Source of the DNA: Planctomycetaceae bacterium
Lineage (GTDB): Bacteria; Planctomycetota; Planctomycetia; Pirellulales; Thermoguttaceae
Direction: 5' to 3'
DNA length: 11,553 bases
Assembly (NCBI GenBank): GCA_031254675.1
Contig: JAIRTV010000118.1
Span: forward strand, 1-11,553
The notes below the pieces were generated by a model, which saw only the letters and a list, made by a program, of their open reading frames with translations, was not told the DNA's origin and ran no database searches. Below, one piece after another: positions 1-7,478 of this stretch. A program made the position numbers and the translations under genes. Position 1 is the first letter of the stretch. Every line of letters begins with the position of its first letter.

Positions 1-933
1 TGACATTTCCCAAAACTGATTTCGGGAATATGTTTTTCCGAAACAATTAATTGGTTTGATATTCCGTCTTGCCACCAGGCGAATGTGTCGCGGGAAGTCC
101 AACTATCAACACGATTACTGTTGATGGTTACTTCGGCAACACGAAACGGTCCATAATGATTCTCGACTTGACTGACCGTCCAGGCATCATTTAAAATACG
201 GGGAGCGGTGCCGCTGATGAATAGTGCCATGATGACATAATCTGATTGAGGACCGGGATTGGTATCGGTAGTCTCGTCGGCGTAATGTGCTCCGCTTCCT
301 CGTCGTGTTGGACAAAGATAATTTGATACAGAACCAAACGCTTTTTTTTCATCGAGGCTCAAACTGTGCCACCAATCAGCATCTAAATATCGGTCAATTC
401 CGCTATTGGCGGTTCCTGAGGTTCCTTCGATACATTTATCATAAAGTCCTTGTTGTTCGATGAAAGGATAGAGCACTCCCCAAAATGAGATTCTACCCAT
501 TTTGTTTCTATCGGTGGTTGCATAACCTTGTGAAACTCCCATCCAAATAGTTGCCGGCGGTAATCCATTGAGAGAACTATGGAAATTGTGGACACCAATT
601 CCGATTTGTTTGAGGTGGTTAATGCATTGAGACCGTCTTGCTGCTTCCCTCGCGGCTTGAACGGCTGGCAACAGAAGAGCGATCAACACGCCAATAATCG
701 CAATCACAACAAGAAGTTCGACCAACGTAAAGCCGAATCGCAAAGAATGTGAAAGAGTTGAAAATTTTTTGGAAAAACGTCGAAAAACCGACCACTCTCC
801 ACTATTCGTTCTTACCCCTTCACTCCAACTAGCCCCCCCCCCCCTGCTTTGCGCAGTTTACCAGGTTTAACATTTGACTTTTCGCCAAAAAAATTGTCAA
901 AATTCCGACCAAACATTTCATTAAGTTTTCCAT
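1..933 (-). CDS. DUF1559-type prepilin-like protein, frame interrupted at a poly-G tract; C-terminus cut by window edge
   Basis: The main body reads open on the minus strand from 857 to 1. It encodes a type IV pilin/pseudopilin methylation motif (RFGFTLVELLVVIAIIG), the planctomycete hallmark LLPAVQAAREAARRSQC, and DUF1559 features further on (WGVLYPFIEQQGLYD, a CPTRRG cysteine segment, FAWWQDGISNQLIVSEKHI). Such proteins are expected to be inserted by the hydrophobic N-terminal helix and processed by a prepilin peptidase; individual functions are mostly unknown. That frame has no ATG and meets a TAA at 858-860. The only ATG with a good Shine-Dalgarno is at 933, in another frame; its 34 codons run into 12 G and stop at TAG 829-831. 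Removing one G joins the two into a protein of more than 310 residues with a long leader before the pilin motif. An alternative is a TTG at 743 giving a normal short leader (LRFGFTLVELL), but it has no Shine-Dalgarno. The family is certain; the expression state is not. Confidence 0.85.
833..844 (-). repeat. Homopolymer tract, 12 G on the sense strand of the pilin gene
   Basis: Twelve consecutive C on the plus strand (G on the coding strand) lie inside the 5' part of the prepilin gene. Reading from the ATG at 933, a 12-G tract ends at TAG (829-831). A 13-G tract would end at a TAA a few codons later (GTT GGA GTG AAG GGG TAA). An 11-G tract continues through GCT AGT TGG into the pilin frame. 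So lengths of 11 or 14 are ON, and 12 or 13 are OFF. Long G/C homopolymers are classic slipped-strand and transcriptional-slippage sites, and also classic sequencing error sites. Confidence 0.97.
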
Positions 934-940
934 TGTCATT

Positions 941-946
941 CTCCTT
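941..946 (-). promoter_or_regulatory. Shine-Dalgarno AAGGAG of the prepilin leader ORF
   Basis: AAGGAG is followed by seven bases and then ATG at 933. Another in-frame ATG at 939 is only one base from the motif, too close to use. This perfect site shows that translation is meant to begin upstream of the G tract, not at the pilin motif, and it is the main argument that leader and pilin belong to one gene. Confidence 0.8.
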
Positions 947-1035
947 ATTTTCTAAGGTTTTTCCGAAACAATTGCGATACGCTCGCCGAAAAACAACACG
1001 GCAAAAAATACGAATCACAACTGACTAAGTTTCAT

Positions 1036-1064
1036 AGTTTATGTTAAACGAAAAAAAATGTCAA
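1036..1064 (-). promoter_or_regulatory. Sigma-70-like promoter of the prepilin gene
   Basis: On the minus strand a perfect TTGACA (1064-1059) is followed by a 17-base T-rich spacer and TAAACT (1041-1036), which matches 4 of 6 positions of the -10 consensus. Transcription would start near 1029, giving a leader of about 95 bases before the ATG at 933. It lies downstream of the large propeller/cytochrome gene, so the prepilin gene probably has its own promoter. Confidence 0.6.
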
Positions 1065-1082
1065 GCGGAACTTTTGGCTTTT

Positions 1083-1107
1083 AAAAAATTCTTAGCGTTT
1101 ACAAGAA
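1083..1107 (-). terminator. Weak candidate intrinsic terminator after the propeller/cytochrome gene
   Basis: On the minus strand TTCTT (1107-1103) can pair with AAGAA (1093-1089), with a further G-T wobble inside, followed directly by six T (1088-1083). The stem is short and AT-rich, so stability is doubtful. Its position between the stop at 1204 and the prepilin promoter at 1064 is where a terminator would be expected. Confidence 0.35.
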
Positions 1108-1203
1108 TGTATGTAAGTTTAAGGAAAGCAAGATAAATAGCCCTGCGTACTTAAATTAACAATTGAGAATTTCTAAAAACGTCTTTTTTGAGCTATTTTT
1201 GGT

Positions 1204-4200
1204 CTAGAATTTCCTTAACGCTGCGTCTTTTTCATTGAACAACGTTTCCAGATCACGTCGCGGATATTTCCATGTTTGTTGTACTGCATTCCGAATTACC
1301 GTTTGCAATGTTACGTAATCAGGATCATTTTCGTTTGCATAAACCGGCTGGCTACAAGATTTTGTTCCTTTTTTGTCGGAACCCAGCGGAGCCGTTAGAA
1401 AATAACTCTTTTCCGGCGCAAATAGATCGATCCAATCAAGCCGTGTTACTTCTTCCGCCGTATGACATTCGACGCAACGTTTTTGATGAATATTCAGAAG
1501 ACTCTGTTTCAGTTTTGCGTCAGTCGTCAAATCATAAGGTTGATGAACCGGTCTTGAATTGACAAAACGGTCATGGTAAGGAGCGTTGGCGTCAATCCAC
1601 GTAACCAATCGATACCAGTCCTCACTTTCCGGTTTAAGTTTAATATATTCCGAACAAGAACCGGAAAGAATCGCATCAATCAGTTTACTTCGCGCCGAAC
1701 CGAATTGACGTGTTTGCGTCATTTCCGAAGCCGAAGCGTGTTTGTCGGAATAAGTTATTAAATTATTTTCAATAATTGTCCGGTAAGAACGATTGAGTCC
1801 GTCAAAATGAAGACGACGATAAGGTGTTTGCATGGGAGAACCCGCCGTCAGACCACCGGAAAAATCAAAACCGGCAGCAGGTTTCAAACCAGAATGACAA
1901 GAAACACAATGACGATCAAAAACCGGTTGAATATCGGTGAGGTAATTGATACAGCGTTCTGTTCCCCAAGGCGGAGGAATTGGTTGAGACGGTTCACGTT
2001 TTATCGCAAGAGCCGGCTGATTTTCAAACGCCACTTCCCGCGTTTCATGGCATCCCACGCAACTTCGCGATTCACCAGGTTGAAAACTGATAAATGACCG
2101 CATTCGTTTAATTTCCTGCTTATTGGCATCCAATAATTGGAAATAAACAGACTCGTTGGAAGGCACATAAAACGATGCGCTACCGTCGGTTTCCACGGCA
2201 ACTTCACCGTAAACCAACACCGGCGCCCAACTCAATCCCCAACTACTACCGTCCACTTCGTAACGCTGACCACCAGACTCTTTCGTGTAAGACCAACCAA
2301 TTCGTCGAGCAATACGAATATATTTGACTTCATCGCGGCGAATTCCTTCAACGCCGAAAGTAACATCGCTCACGGTACAAACTGCACGGTCTCCATAAGA
2401 TAATTCCTGATTTTCCGCAAGAATTGGCGGTCTCGTTCGCGGACGGAGCGGCATCGGAAACGAAGAAGAAATTTCAGGATCGGCGTAAAGCAGTTCTTTG
2501 TTTCCAAACACGTCAATCAAATATAATCCGTAACCGATTTCATCTGCACCACGAAAAGTCTTCGAGGAACCGGAACGATGCTCATTACTGTACGTATAAG
2601 AAACTAGAAAAAATTTGTCGGAAAGCGGGAATGGATACATATAATATCCGCCGTTTTCAACACATCCGCCTTCCGAAACAGGCGTTCCAGACATTCCACC
2701 TTCCGGCGGAAAAACACCAGGCGTAACAATTTTGATTCCGTCCGGATTATTAAACCCTTGATTGGGAGATAAAATACAAACCGGTCCGCAAGCCAATGTG
2801 TGATGTCCCGCCGCAATAGAAACAAATTTACGTTCAATTGACGGTAAAATATTAGGAATTTCCCGCGTATTCTCGAACGCCCAAGGATTGTCGATATGTT
2901 GTTTGAACAACGCATCGGCTCCGGTTCCGTCCGGACGAATAAACCAAACCGACTGAATATTTGCCCAACCACGCTCTTGATATTCCCAACGGCAATAACC
3001 AATCGTTCCATCGTTAAAAATGTGCGGCTGATAATCGCCATCTTTATTGTAACTAAGCCATCGTAATCCACTGCCATCCGGTTTCACGGAAAAAAGGTTA
3101 CAGGAAGTTTCGTCGTGGAATGGTCCGTTGTTACATTGAAGCGAAAATCCGCAACGTTCCGAAACAAAAACGATATTGCCGTTTGGAAGATAAGCCGGAT
3201 CAAGATCACTCCAAAAATCATGATTTGTGATTTGCCGCAATCCGGTTCCATCCGTACGAATTTCGTAAATATGAATCGGTTCCTGAGAAAGACGAAGATC
3301 ATGACCGATTAAACGTTCTTGACCAACAGGAATAGGCCAATTTGGGAACGGAAACTTTTCTTGTTTGGCATATCCGAACACAATCCGGTCTCCTTCCCAC
3401 CAAAGATCAATTCCACGAACATGACCGATTCCCAGTTGACCGTCAATCAGGGAAGTAACCTTTTGACCGGAACCATCAAACGAAAAAGGAGCGTCAAGAA
3501 TACAAATATCACCACCAGGTTTGGAAACCCAAGGCATGTGATTAAGACAAATATCGGGATAAGTTTGTTGAGTAAATCGTTTCACAAAGAGAAGACGCTC
3601 AAAATCAAGCAACGGATTCGCAAAAACAAGTTTCCGCCCCAATCGACGTAACCGTAAATATTCTGATTCTGCGTTCTCCGGTGTTGTTGGTTTATCGACT
3701 TCTGAAATAATATTAGAAACATCAAGTCCTTGTTGTTTCAAATAATCCGCGAAACGGAAAATCCTGCTTTTTGTTTCGTCAATAGGAAATCGGTCGGAGG
3801 TAATCGACAAGTTTTTTGTTTTTGTTACTGACCATTGACTCAAACTACTTTGATTAGCGGATTTCCAAAGAGCAATATTTTGTGACGGATTATCAAACGA
3901 ATAGATTTCGACTTCATCCAAATGAAAGAAAATCGGTGAATCGTTTTGAATTTGTAACCGAACATATCTCGCTGTAACTTGTTTCGGTTCAAAAACGATT
4001 TCCAATGGTTTTTCTCCAGAAATTCCGCCAAAATGTTTTCCGGCACAATCGTGAAGAAGTGTCCATTGTTTCGCATCCGTCGAAACAAATATTTTCATCG
4101 TATCGGCATTGTGCAAACCAGACGCATAATCCAAGCGGTTATAAACGATGATACGCGATATTTGTGTTGCATTTTCAAGATCAACCTGCCACCAAGGATT

Positions 4201-4470
4201 TTTTTCACGATTGGTATGAAAGGCGTAACAACCATTTTTAACACCATCAACCGCTCCTAAGGCATCCGTTTGAGTTGTTACCGGAGCGGACGACATATTT
4301 CCTGAAACAATAGCACGCCATGATTCCGCTTGCTTTAACCAGTCCGTTTCAATCATCGTTTTCGTAACTCCATTGCTCTCCGTTACCGCAAACACAGAAC
4401 ACAATAAAGAGGAAGAAACCAAAACAAAAACAAAAAATATCGGAAATAATTTTTTGTAATTAAAATACAT
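1204..4470 (-). CDS. Secreted F5/8C + beta-propeller + hydrazine-synthase-alpha-like protein with three c-type haem motifs
   Basis: A 1088-residue exported protein. Residues 1-28 form a Sec signal peptide ending SVFA. Residues about 40-190 look like an F5/8 type C (discoidin) jelly roll (NPWWQVDLENATQISRIIVY, ARYVRLQI, DEVEIYSF), often a sugar-binding fold. From about 300 to 530 TolB/PD40-like propeller repeats occur (IYEIRTDGTGLRQIT, NLFSVKPDGSGLRWLS, VWFIRPDGTGADALF). The remainder resembles the HZS_alpha middle domain and planctomycete C-terminal cytochrome regions, with CXXCH motifs at 804-808 (CVGCH), 855-859 (CVSCH) and 999-1003 (CVECH), so up to three covalently bound haems on the exported side. 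Start ATG 4470 has AAGGAG at 4484-4479, eight bases upstream. Hydrazine synthase-alpha homologues are common in non-anammox planctomycetes; no partner HZS subunits are visible here, so hydrazine synthesis should not be assumed. The reaction is unknown; electron transfer or surface polysaccharide-linked redox is inference. It lies 161 bp downstream of the Tat-exported oxidoreductase on the same strand. Confidence 0.9.
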   Translation of the reverse strand: MYFNYKKLFPIFFVFVLVSSSLLCSVFAVTESNGVTKTMIETDWLKQAESWRAIVSGNMSSAPVTTQTDALGAVDGVKNGCYAFHTNREKNPWWQVDLENATQISRIIVYNRLDYASGLHNADTMKIFVSTDAKQWTLLHDCAGKHFGGISGEKPLEIVFEPKQVTARYVRLQIQNDSPIFFHLDEVEIYSFDNPSQNIALWKSANQSSLSQWSVTKTKNLSITSDRFPIDETKSRIFRFADYLKQQGLDVSNIISEVDKPTTPENAESEYLRLRRLGRKLVFANPLLDFERLLFVKRFTQQTYPDICLNHMPWVSKPGGDICILDAPFSFDGSGQKVTSLIDGQLGIGHVRGIDLWWEGDRIVFGYAKQEKFPFPNWPIPVGQERLIGHDLRLSQEPIHIYEIRTDGTGLRQITNHDFWSDLDPAYLPNGNIVFVSERCGFSLQCNNGPFHDETSCNLFSVKPDGSGLRWLSYNKDGDYQPHIFNDGTIGYCRWEYQERGWANIQSVWFIRPDGTGADALFKQHIDNPWAFENTREIPNILPSIERKFVSIAAGHHTLACGPVCILSPNQGFNNPDGIKIVTPGVFPPEGGMSGTPVSEGGCVENGGYYMYPFPLSDKFFLVSYTYSNEHRSGSSKTFRGADEIGYGLYLIDVFGNKELLYADPEISSSFPMPLRPRTRPPILAENQELSYGDRAVCTVSDVTFGVEGIRRDEVKYIRIARRIGWSYTKESGGQRYEVDGSSWGLSWAPVLVYGEVAVETDGSASFYVPSNESVYFQLLDANKQEIKRMRSFISFQPGESRSCVGCHETREVAFENQPALAIKREPSQPIPPPWGTERCINYLTDIQPVFDRHCVSCHSGLKPAAGFDFSGGLTAGSPMQTPYRRLHFDGLNRSYRTIIENNLITYSDKHASASEMTQTRQFGSARSKLIDAILSGSCSEYIKLKPESEDWYRLVTWIDANAPYHDRFVNSRPVHQPYDLTTDAKLKQSLLNIHQKRCVECHTAEEVTRLDWIDLFAPEKSYFLTAPLGSDKKGTKSCSQPVYANENDPDYVTLQTVIRNAVQQTWKYPRRDLETLFNEKDAALRKF

Positions 4471-4495
4471 CGCAATGACTCCTTAGAAAAAGTTA

Positions 4496-4524
4496 TAATT
4501 ATTCAGTGAATTTTTTAAATTCAA
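4496..4524 (-). promoter_or_regulatory. Possible promoter of the propeller/cytochrome gene
   Basis: On the minus strand TTGAAT (4524-4519), a 17-base spacer and TAATTA (4501-4496) make a fair sigma-70-like pair, with TATAAC just downstream (4497-4492) as an alternative -10. The region is very AT-rich, so chance matches are likely. It sits about 25-50 bases before the ATG at 4470. Confidence 0.3.
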
Positions 4525-4565
4525 GGGACATGATTAAGTCAAATATTGCAATCATAATTTTTACA

Positions 4566-4598
4566 TTTGTGGTTAAAATTGAATTTTTTTACCACAAA
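4566..4598. repeat. Inverted repeat between the oxidoreductase and propeller/cytochrome genes
   Basis: TTTGTGGT (4566-4573) and ACCACAAA (4591-4598) pair perfectly. Inside the 17-base loop AAAATT (4575-4580) and AATTTT (4582-4587) could extend the stem. It lies 34 bases beyond the oxidoreductase stop on the minus strand and could end or stabilise that transcript. There is no T-run on either side, so a classic intrinsic terminator is not supported. Confidence 0.55.
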
Positions 4599-4631
4599 AG
4601 ATACAAGAATTTTATTCGATTGAATAAGTTT

Positions 4632-5930
4632 TTAGCAGTAATCATTAGGAAATTCAAAACCTTTACGGCGTGGACGATCAACCATTCGGTTTGCTTCGTC
4701 ATCGTCAATGAATTGTTCTTTTTCTGGATTCCATTTTAGGTGGCGGTTCAGATCGCGGGCAATTCCAACAAGATGGCAAACCGAAATACTGCGATGCCCA
4801 ATTTCAACATCGGCATTGGGCAATTGACGGGAAACCATACAATCGAAAAAGTTTTCGATATGTGGACGTGCAATCCAAGTGGGACCTTCCGGCGGATCGG
4901 CTTCCGGTGCCTCGTTGATCAACTCTTGAGGATTTGCTTTTAGATTGTTACGATTAATTTCAAGATTTCCTTTTTCGCAACGGAAAATTGCTCCGCCCAT
5001 CGGTCCTTTATCCAGATCAAGATGAACAACAACACCGTTGGCGTATTTCATACCGACTTTACCGTTTCCTGTTTCGAGCGTCCAAAGTTCTACCGGACCT
5101 GAATGACTTGCTCCAACCGCCCACTGAACTTGATCAATCCCGTGAGCACCCCAATTGGTCATTTCACCATTGGCATATTCTTTCCATTGCATCCATCGAA
5201 GCAAGGAATCGTGAAAGGGACGATATTTTGTCGGTCCTTGCCATGCGTCCCAATTCAAATCTTGCGGACATGGTTGTTCGCTAAGATCGGCAGGAATGGA
5301 ACGCCCGCTAGGATAATTGCACGCCTGAACGACTTTAATTTTTCCGAGTTGTCCTTCTCGTACGAGTTTGCAACCGTAATTGTTGAGCCGCATTGACCGT
5401 TGTTGACTTCCCACCTGAAGGATTTTATTATGTTTACGCACACAATTTACCAAAGCGCGACCTTCGGAAATATAGGTTGTGAGAGCTTTTTCCGCATAGA
5501 CATCCAAACCGGACATTATTGCACGCATTGCGCAAAGTGTTCGGCAAAAATCTTGCGTGATCACGAACGCACAATCAAGTTTTTCGTGATCGAACATTTC
5601 GCGGTCACTGTTATAAAGTTTCCACTGATCGACATTATTGATTTCGCCTTGATTTTTTTTCTCTTTGACGGCGTTTTCCATTTTGCTGCGCCAGAGGTCG
5701 GAGACGGCAACAATTTTCGCGCGATTTTGTGGAATGTGTGACATAAGTTGTCGGGCGCGACCACCAGTTCCGACAAAACCAATAATAATACGCTCATTCG
5801 CTCCAACATTCCCATTTTGCGCAAGCACTGATCTTGGAATGACAACAGGCGAAGCAATACCGGTAACAGATAATACCGTAACGGATTGCTTCAAAAAACG
5901 ACGACGCGAAGAAAAATTTGTTGCGGACAT
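4632..5930 (-). CDS. Tat-exported Gfo/Idh/MocA family oxidoreductase
   Basis: A 432-residue protein. It opens with a Tat signal: SRRRFLK at residues 8-14, a hydrophobic stretch, and probable cleavage after SVLA (residue 37). The Rossmann dinucleotide-binding segment follows (IIIGFVGTGGRARQ, about residues 48-61). E147-K148 (AEKALTT) corresponds to the EKP motif carrying the family's catalytic lysine, with Pro replaced by Ala. The GAHGID segment (H263, D266) matches the conserved active-site region of planctomycete members. The family oxidises or interconverts sugars and sugar derivatives with tightly bound NAD(P). Tat export implies folding with cofactor in the cytoplasm, as known for Zymomonas glucose-fructose oxidoreductase. 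The open frame extends 34 codons upstream, but the ATG at 5930 is preferred: AAAGGA (5943-5938) lies seven bases before it and the Tat motif then sits at the normal distance. The substrate cannot be told from sequence. Confidence 0.92.
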   Translation of the reverse strand: MSATNFSSRRRFLKQSVTVLSVTGIASPVVIPRSVLAQNGNVGANERIIIGFVGTGGRARQLMSHIPQNRAKIVAVSDLWRSKMENAVKEKKNQGEINNVDQWKLYNSDREMFDHEKLDCAFVITQDFCRTLCAMRAIMSGLDVYAEKALTTYISEGRALVNCVRKHNKILQVGSQQRSMRLNNYGCKLVREGQLGKIKVVQACNYPSGRSIPADLSEQPCPQDLNWDAWQGPTKYRPFHDSLLRWMQWKEYANGEMTNWGAHGIDQVQWAVGASHSGPVELWTLETGNGKVGMKYANGVVVHLDLDKGPMGGAIFRCEKGNLEINRNNLKANPQELINEAPEADPPEGPTWIARPHIENFFDCMVSRQLPNADVEIGHRSISVCHLVGIARDLNRHLKWNPEKEQFIDDDEANRMVDRPRRKGFEFPNDYC

Positions 5931-6006
5931 AAAAAAATCCTTTCGAAAAAAATTTAGGGGATACAGAATTGTTGAATGATATTTTTGAAGTGAAACATAA
6001 AGATTG

Positions 6007-6034
6007 ATTTTACAAAACATTTGTGTTTCCACAA
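6007..6034 (-). promoter_or_regulatory. Candidate promoter of the oxidoreductase gene
   Basis: On the minus strand TTGTGG (6034-6029), a 16-base spacer and TAAAAT (6012-6007, five of six -10 positions) lie about 75 bases before the ATG at 5930. The -35 is poor and the region is AT-rich. Confidence 0.35.
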
Positions 6035-6140
6035 GTTTTTTTTGGATAATAAAAATATCTTTTTGTGCAAAATTCCCGTGGAATTTGCGAAAACGTAATT
6101 ATAGTTGCTTCAATAAACCTTATTTTGATGGTGATTTTGT

Positions 6141-6202
6141 TTGAACACAGAAATCACAGAAGACACGGAATTTTTTTATTTTTCCGTGTCTTCCGTGTTC
6201 AA
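6141..6202. repeat. Composite inverted repeat, possible dispersed hairpin element
   Basis: An inner perfect 12-bp stem pairs GAAGACACGGAA (6159-6170) with TTCCGTGTCTTC (6182-6193) across an 11-base, T-rich loop. An outer perfect 8-bp stem pairs TTGAACAC (6141-6148) with GTGTTCAA (6195-6202); the left arm has about nine unpaired extra bases between the two stems. The CACAGAAGACACGGAA-like wording resembles short repeats dispersed in many bacterial genomes. It may act as a transcription end or mRNA stabiliser, or be a degenerate mobile miniature element. Confidence 0.75.
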
Positions 6203-6226
6203 TTGATTCCTTGAGAAAAGGACGTT

Positions 6227-6282
6227 TTTTCAGATGAAAATGCCCCGTTTTCGGGTGAAAATAACGCAATTGCACCTGAAAA
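6227..6282. repeat. Imperfect hairpin with inner CCCG/CGGG stem
   Basis: TTTTCAG (6227-6233) pairs with CTGAAAA (6276-6282), and inside it CCCG (6244-6247) pairs with CGGG (6252-6255) around a TTTT loop. Two near-identical direct copies, TCAGATGAAAAT (6230-6241) and TCGGGTGAAAAT (6251-6262), also occur here. It lies roughly 100-150 bases beyond the stop of the barrel gene and could mark its transcript end, but no T-run follows on the minus strand. Confidence 0.4.
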
Positions 6283-6374
6283 GAAAAGGTTGAATCCTGT
6301 CTTGGGGAAGGGCTAGAGAAAAGGTCTAATAAAGAAGCCCCTAGCGGAGCAAGGAAAATAGAAATGCGAATTTT

Positions 6375-7358
6375 TCAATAATTCCAGTTCATTCCAAGCA
6401 ACAAGGTGTGCGCGGAATAATTTGATGCCGTCTCGGCAGTGTAACGAAGATAAATGTCAAGACTCGATCCCATTGACGACGTAAAACCACCACCGAAAAA
6501 AAATCGCGTTTGTGTTATTTCATATCCCGGAATTGAGAAAACAGTTGGAGCGTCCGTGAACGAAGCAACATTCAATAAATTGCAATCACCCAATTCATGG
6601 AAAATACCACCATATAATCGCGGCGAGATAATAGAATAAATTCCGGTCGTCTGCCACGAATAGCGAACACCAAATAAGAATGTTGTCTTTGAATCATTAG
6701 CATTATTATTCTTATTTGAATTGAGTTCGAGGGAAACATGCCGCAACCCGATATACGGTTCCACTTTTCCCAATCCTTGCGCCCACCATGTTCCGGTTTC
6801 TGCGTTGAAATGCCATTGCAACCCCGTACGTAATGGGAACGATTGTTCGTTGTAACCCAGTCCGCCTTCAAGATCAACGAAAAAATTCTGGATCGCCATA
6901 CGGAAATAACCGGAACTGTGAACAGCAGAAAGATCAGAATTCCACTGGAAAGAACCATTCGCTCCTTGCGACGAACTCCGGTTCGCCCCCAACAAAACAC
7001 CAAACAGAAATTGCCGCCCAATCTGACGATCAATTCCAACAGAAACACCATACGAATAAAATTCTAAATCCGTAAAACCATTGGAATGCCCAAGATGAGT
7101 CCAGTTTCCAAAACCACGAATCCATGTACGAGTCCGTTGCGGAAACTTCGGAAGAGAAAAATCAAACGTAAACGGTTCATGCGAAAAAGACGAAACAACT
7201 CCACCACAATTCGGAAAAAATAATCGCGAAAGAGATGTTTGACCTCGTTCTTGCGGTAAACCGTCTTCCAATTCCAACGAAAAAATAGAAGAAACCCGAA
7301 AAACACTCAAACAAAAAACAAACAGCACAAAACACCGAATAATAAAATATTTCATCAT
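6375..7358 (-). CDS. Autotransporter-type outer-membrane beta-barrel protein
   Basis: A 327-residue protein with an N-terminal signal (hydrophobic residues 4-20, cleavage around 27). Little lies before the membrane domain. From about residue 75 to the end the alternating aromatic/glycine beta-strand pattern matches the autotransporter beta-domain: WIRGFGNW, then FYSYGVSVGIDRQIGRQFLFGVLLGANRS, where a characteristic strand-turn-strand occurs, then YFRMAIQNFFVDLEGGLGYN, VEPYIGLRHVSLE, FFFGGGFTSSMGSSLDIYLRY, and a C-terminal strand ending in an aromatic (LLLGMNWNY), as expected for Bam-dependent insertion. It lacks a long passenger, so it is probably a standalone barrel rather than a true autotransporter. 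The start is uncertain: no Shine-Dalgarno precedes any candidate. ATG ATG at 7358/7355 gives the best signal peptide; the frame also contains ATGs from 7391 and a GTG at 7406. Confidence 0.78.
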   Translation of the reverse strand: MMKYFIIRCFVLFVFCLSVFRVSSIFSLELEDGLPQERGQTSLSRLFFPNCGGVVSSFSHEPFTFDFSLPKFPQRTRTWIRGFGNWTHLGHSNGFTDLEFYSYGVSVGIDRQIGRQFLFGVLLGANRSSSQGANGSFQWNSDLSAVHSSGYFRMAIQNFFVDLEGGLGYNEQSFPLRTGLQWHFNAETGTWWAQGLGKVEPYIGLRHVSLELNSNKNNNANDSKTTFLFGVRYSWQTTGIYSIISPRLYGGIFHELGDCNLLNVASFTDAPTVFSIPGYEITQTRFFFGGGFTSSMGSSLDIYLRYTAETASNYSAHTLLLGMNWNY

Positions 7359-7478
7359 TATTCGATGTTTGTGTACGGTTTGCATCATCATAGAACAACT
7401 CGTCACCGGAACAAACCGGAAACATTGATCTTAAATAAAGTTTTTAGCCCGAATTTTACAAATGTTGATGCGAAATTT

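Larger units (their letters stand above)
5944..6374. other. Intergenic region between barrel protein and oxidoreductase genes
   Basis: About 430 bases hold no gene I can support. They contain the candidate promoter at 6007-6034, the composite inverted repeat at 6141-6202 and the hairpin at 6227-6282. The part nearest the barrel gene (6300-6374) has only a weak pairing (AGGGGCT with AGCCCTT on the minus strand across a large loop), not enough to call a terminator. Confidence 0.6.

Noticed and set aside
812..1018. 68-residue minus-strand ORF covering the G tract in a third frame
   Set aside because: Its start has no ribosome binding site, it has no recognisable product, and it overlaps the better supported leader ORF that begins behind AAGGAG.
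1272..4260. Several plus-strand ORFs of 60-110 codons opposite the propeller/cytochrome gene
   Set aside because: They are antisense shadows without ribosome binding sites or recognisable domains.
1204..4470. Calling this gene hydrazine synthase alpha and the organism anammox
   Set aside because: Only homology to the alpha-subunit fold is suggested; no beta/gamma subunits are visible, an extra F5/8C domain is present, and related proteins are widespread in non-anammox planctomycetes.
5931..6032. 34-residue N-terminal extension of the oxidoreductase
   Set aside because: It would put the Tat motif far from the N-terminus, and the ATG at 5930 has a well-spaced AAAGGA.
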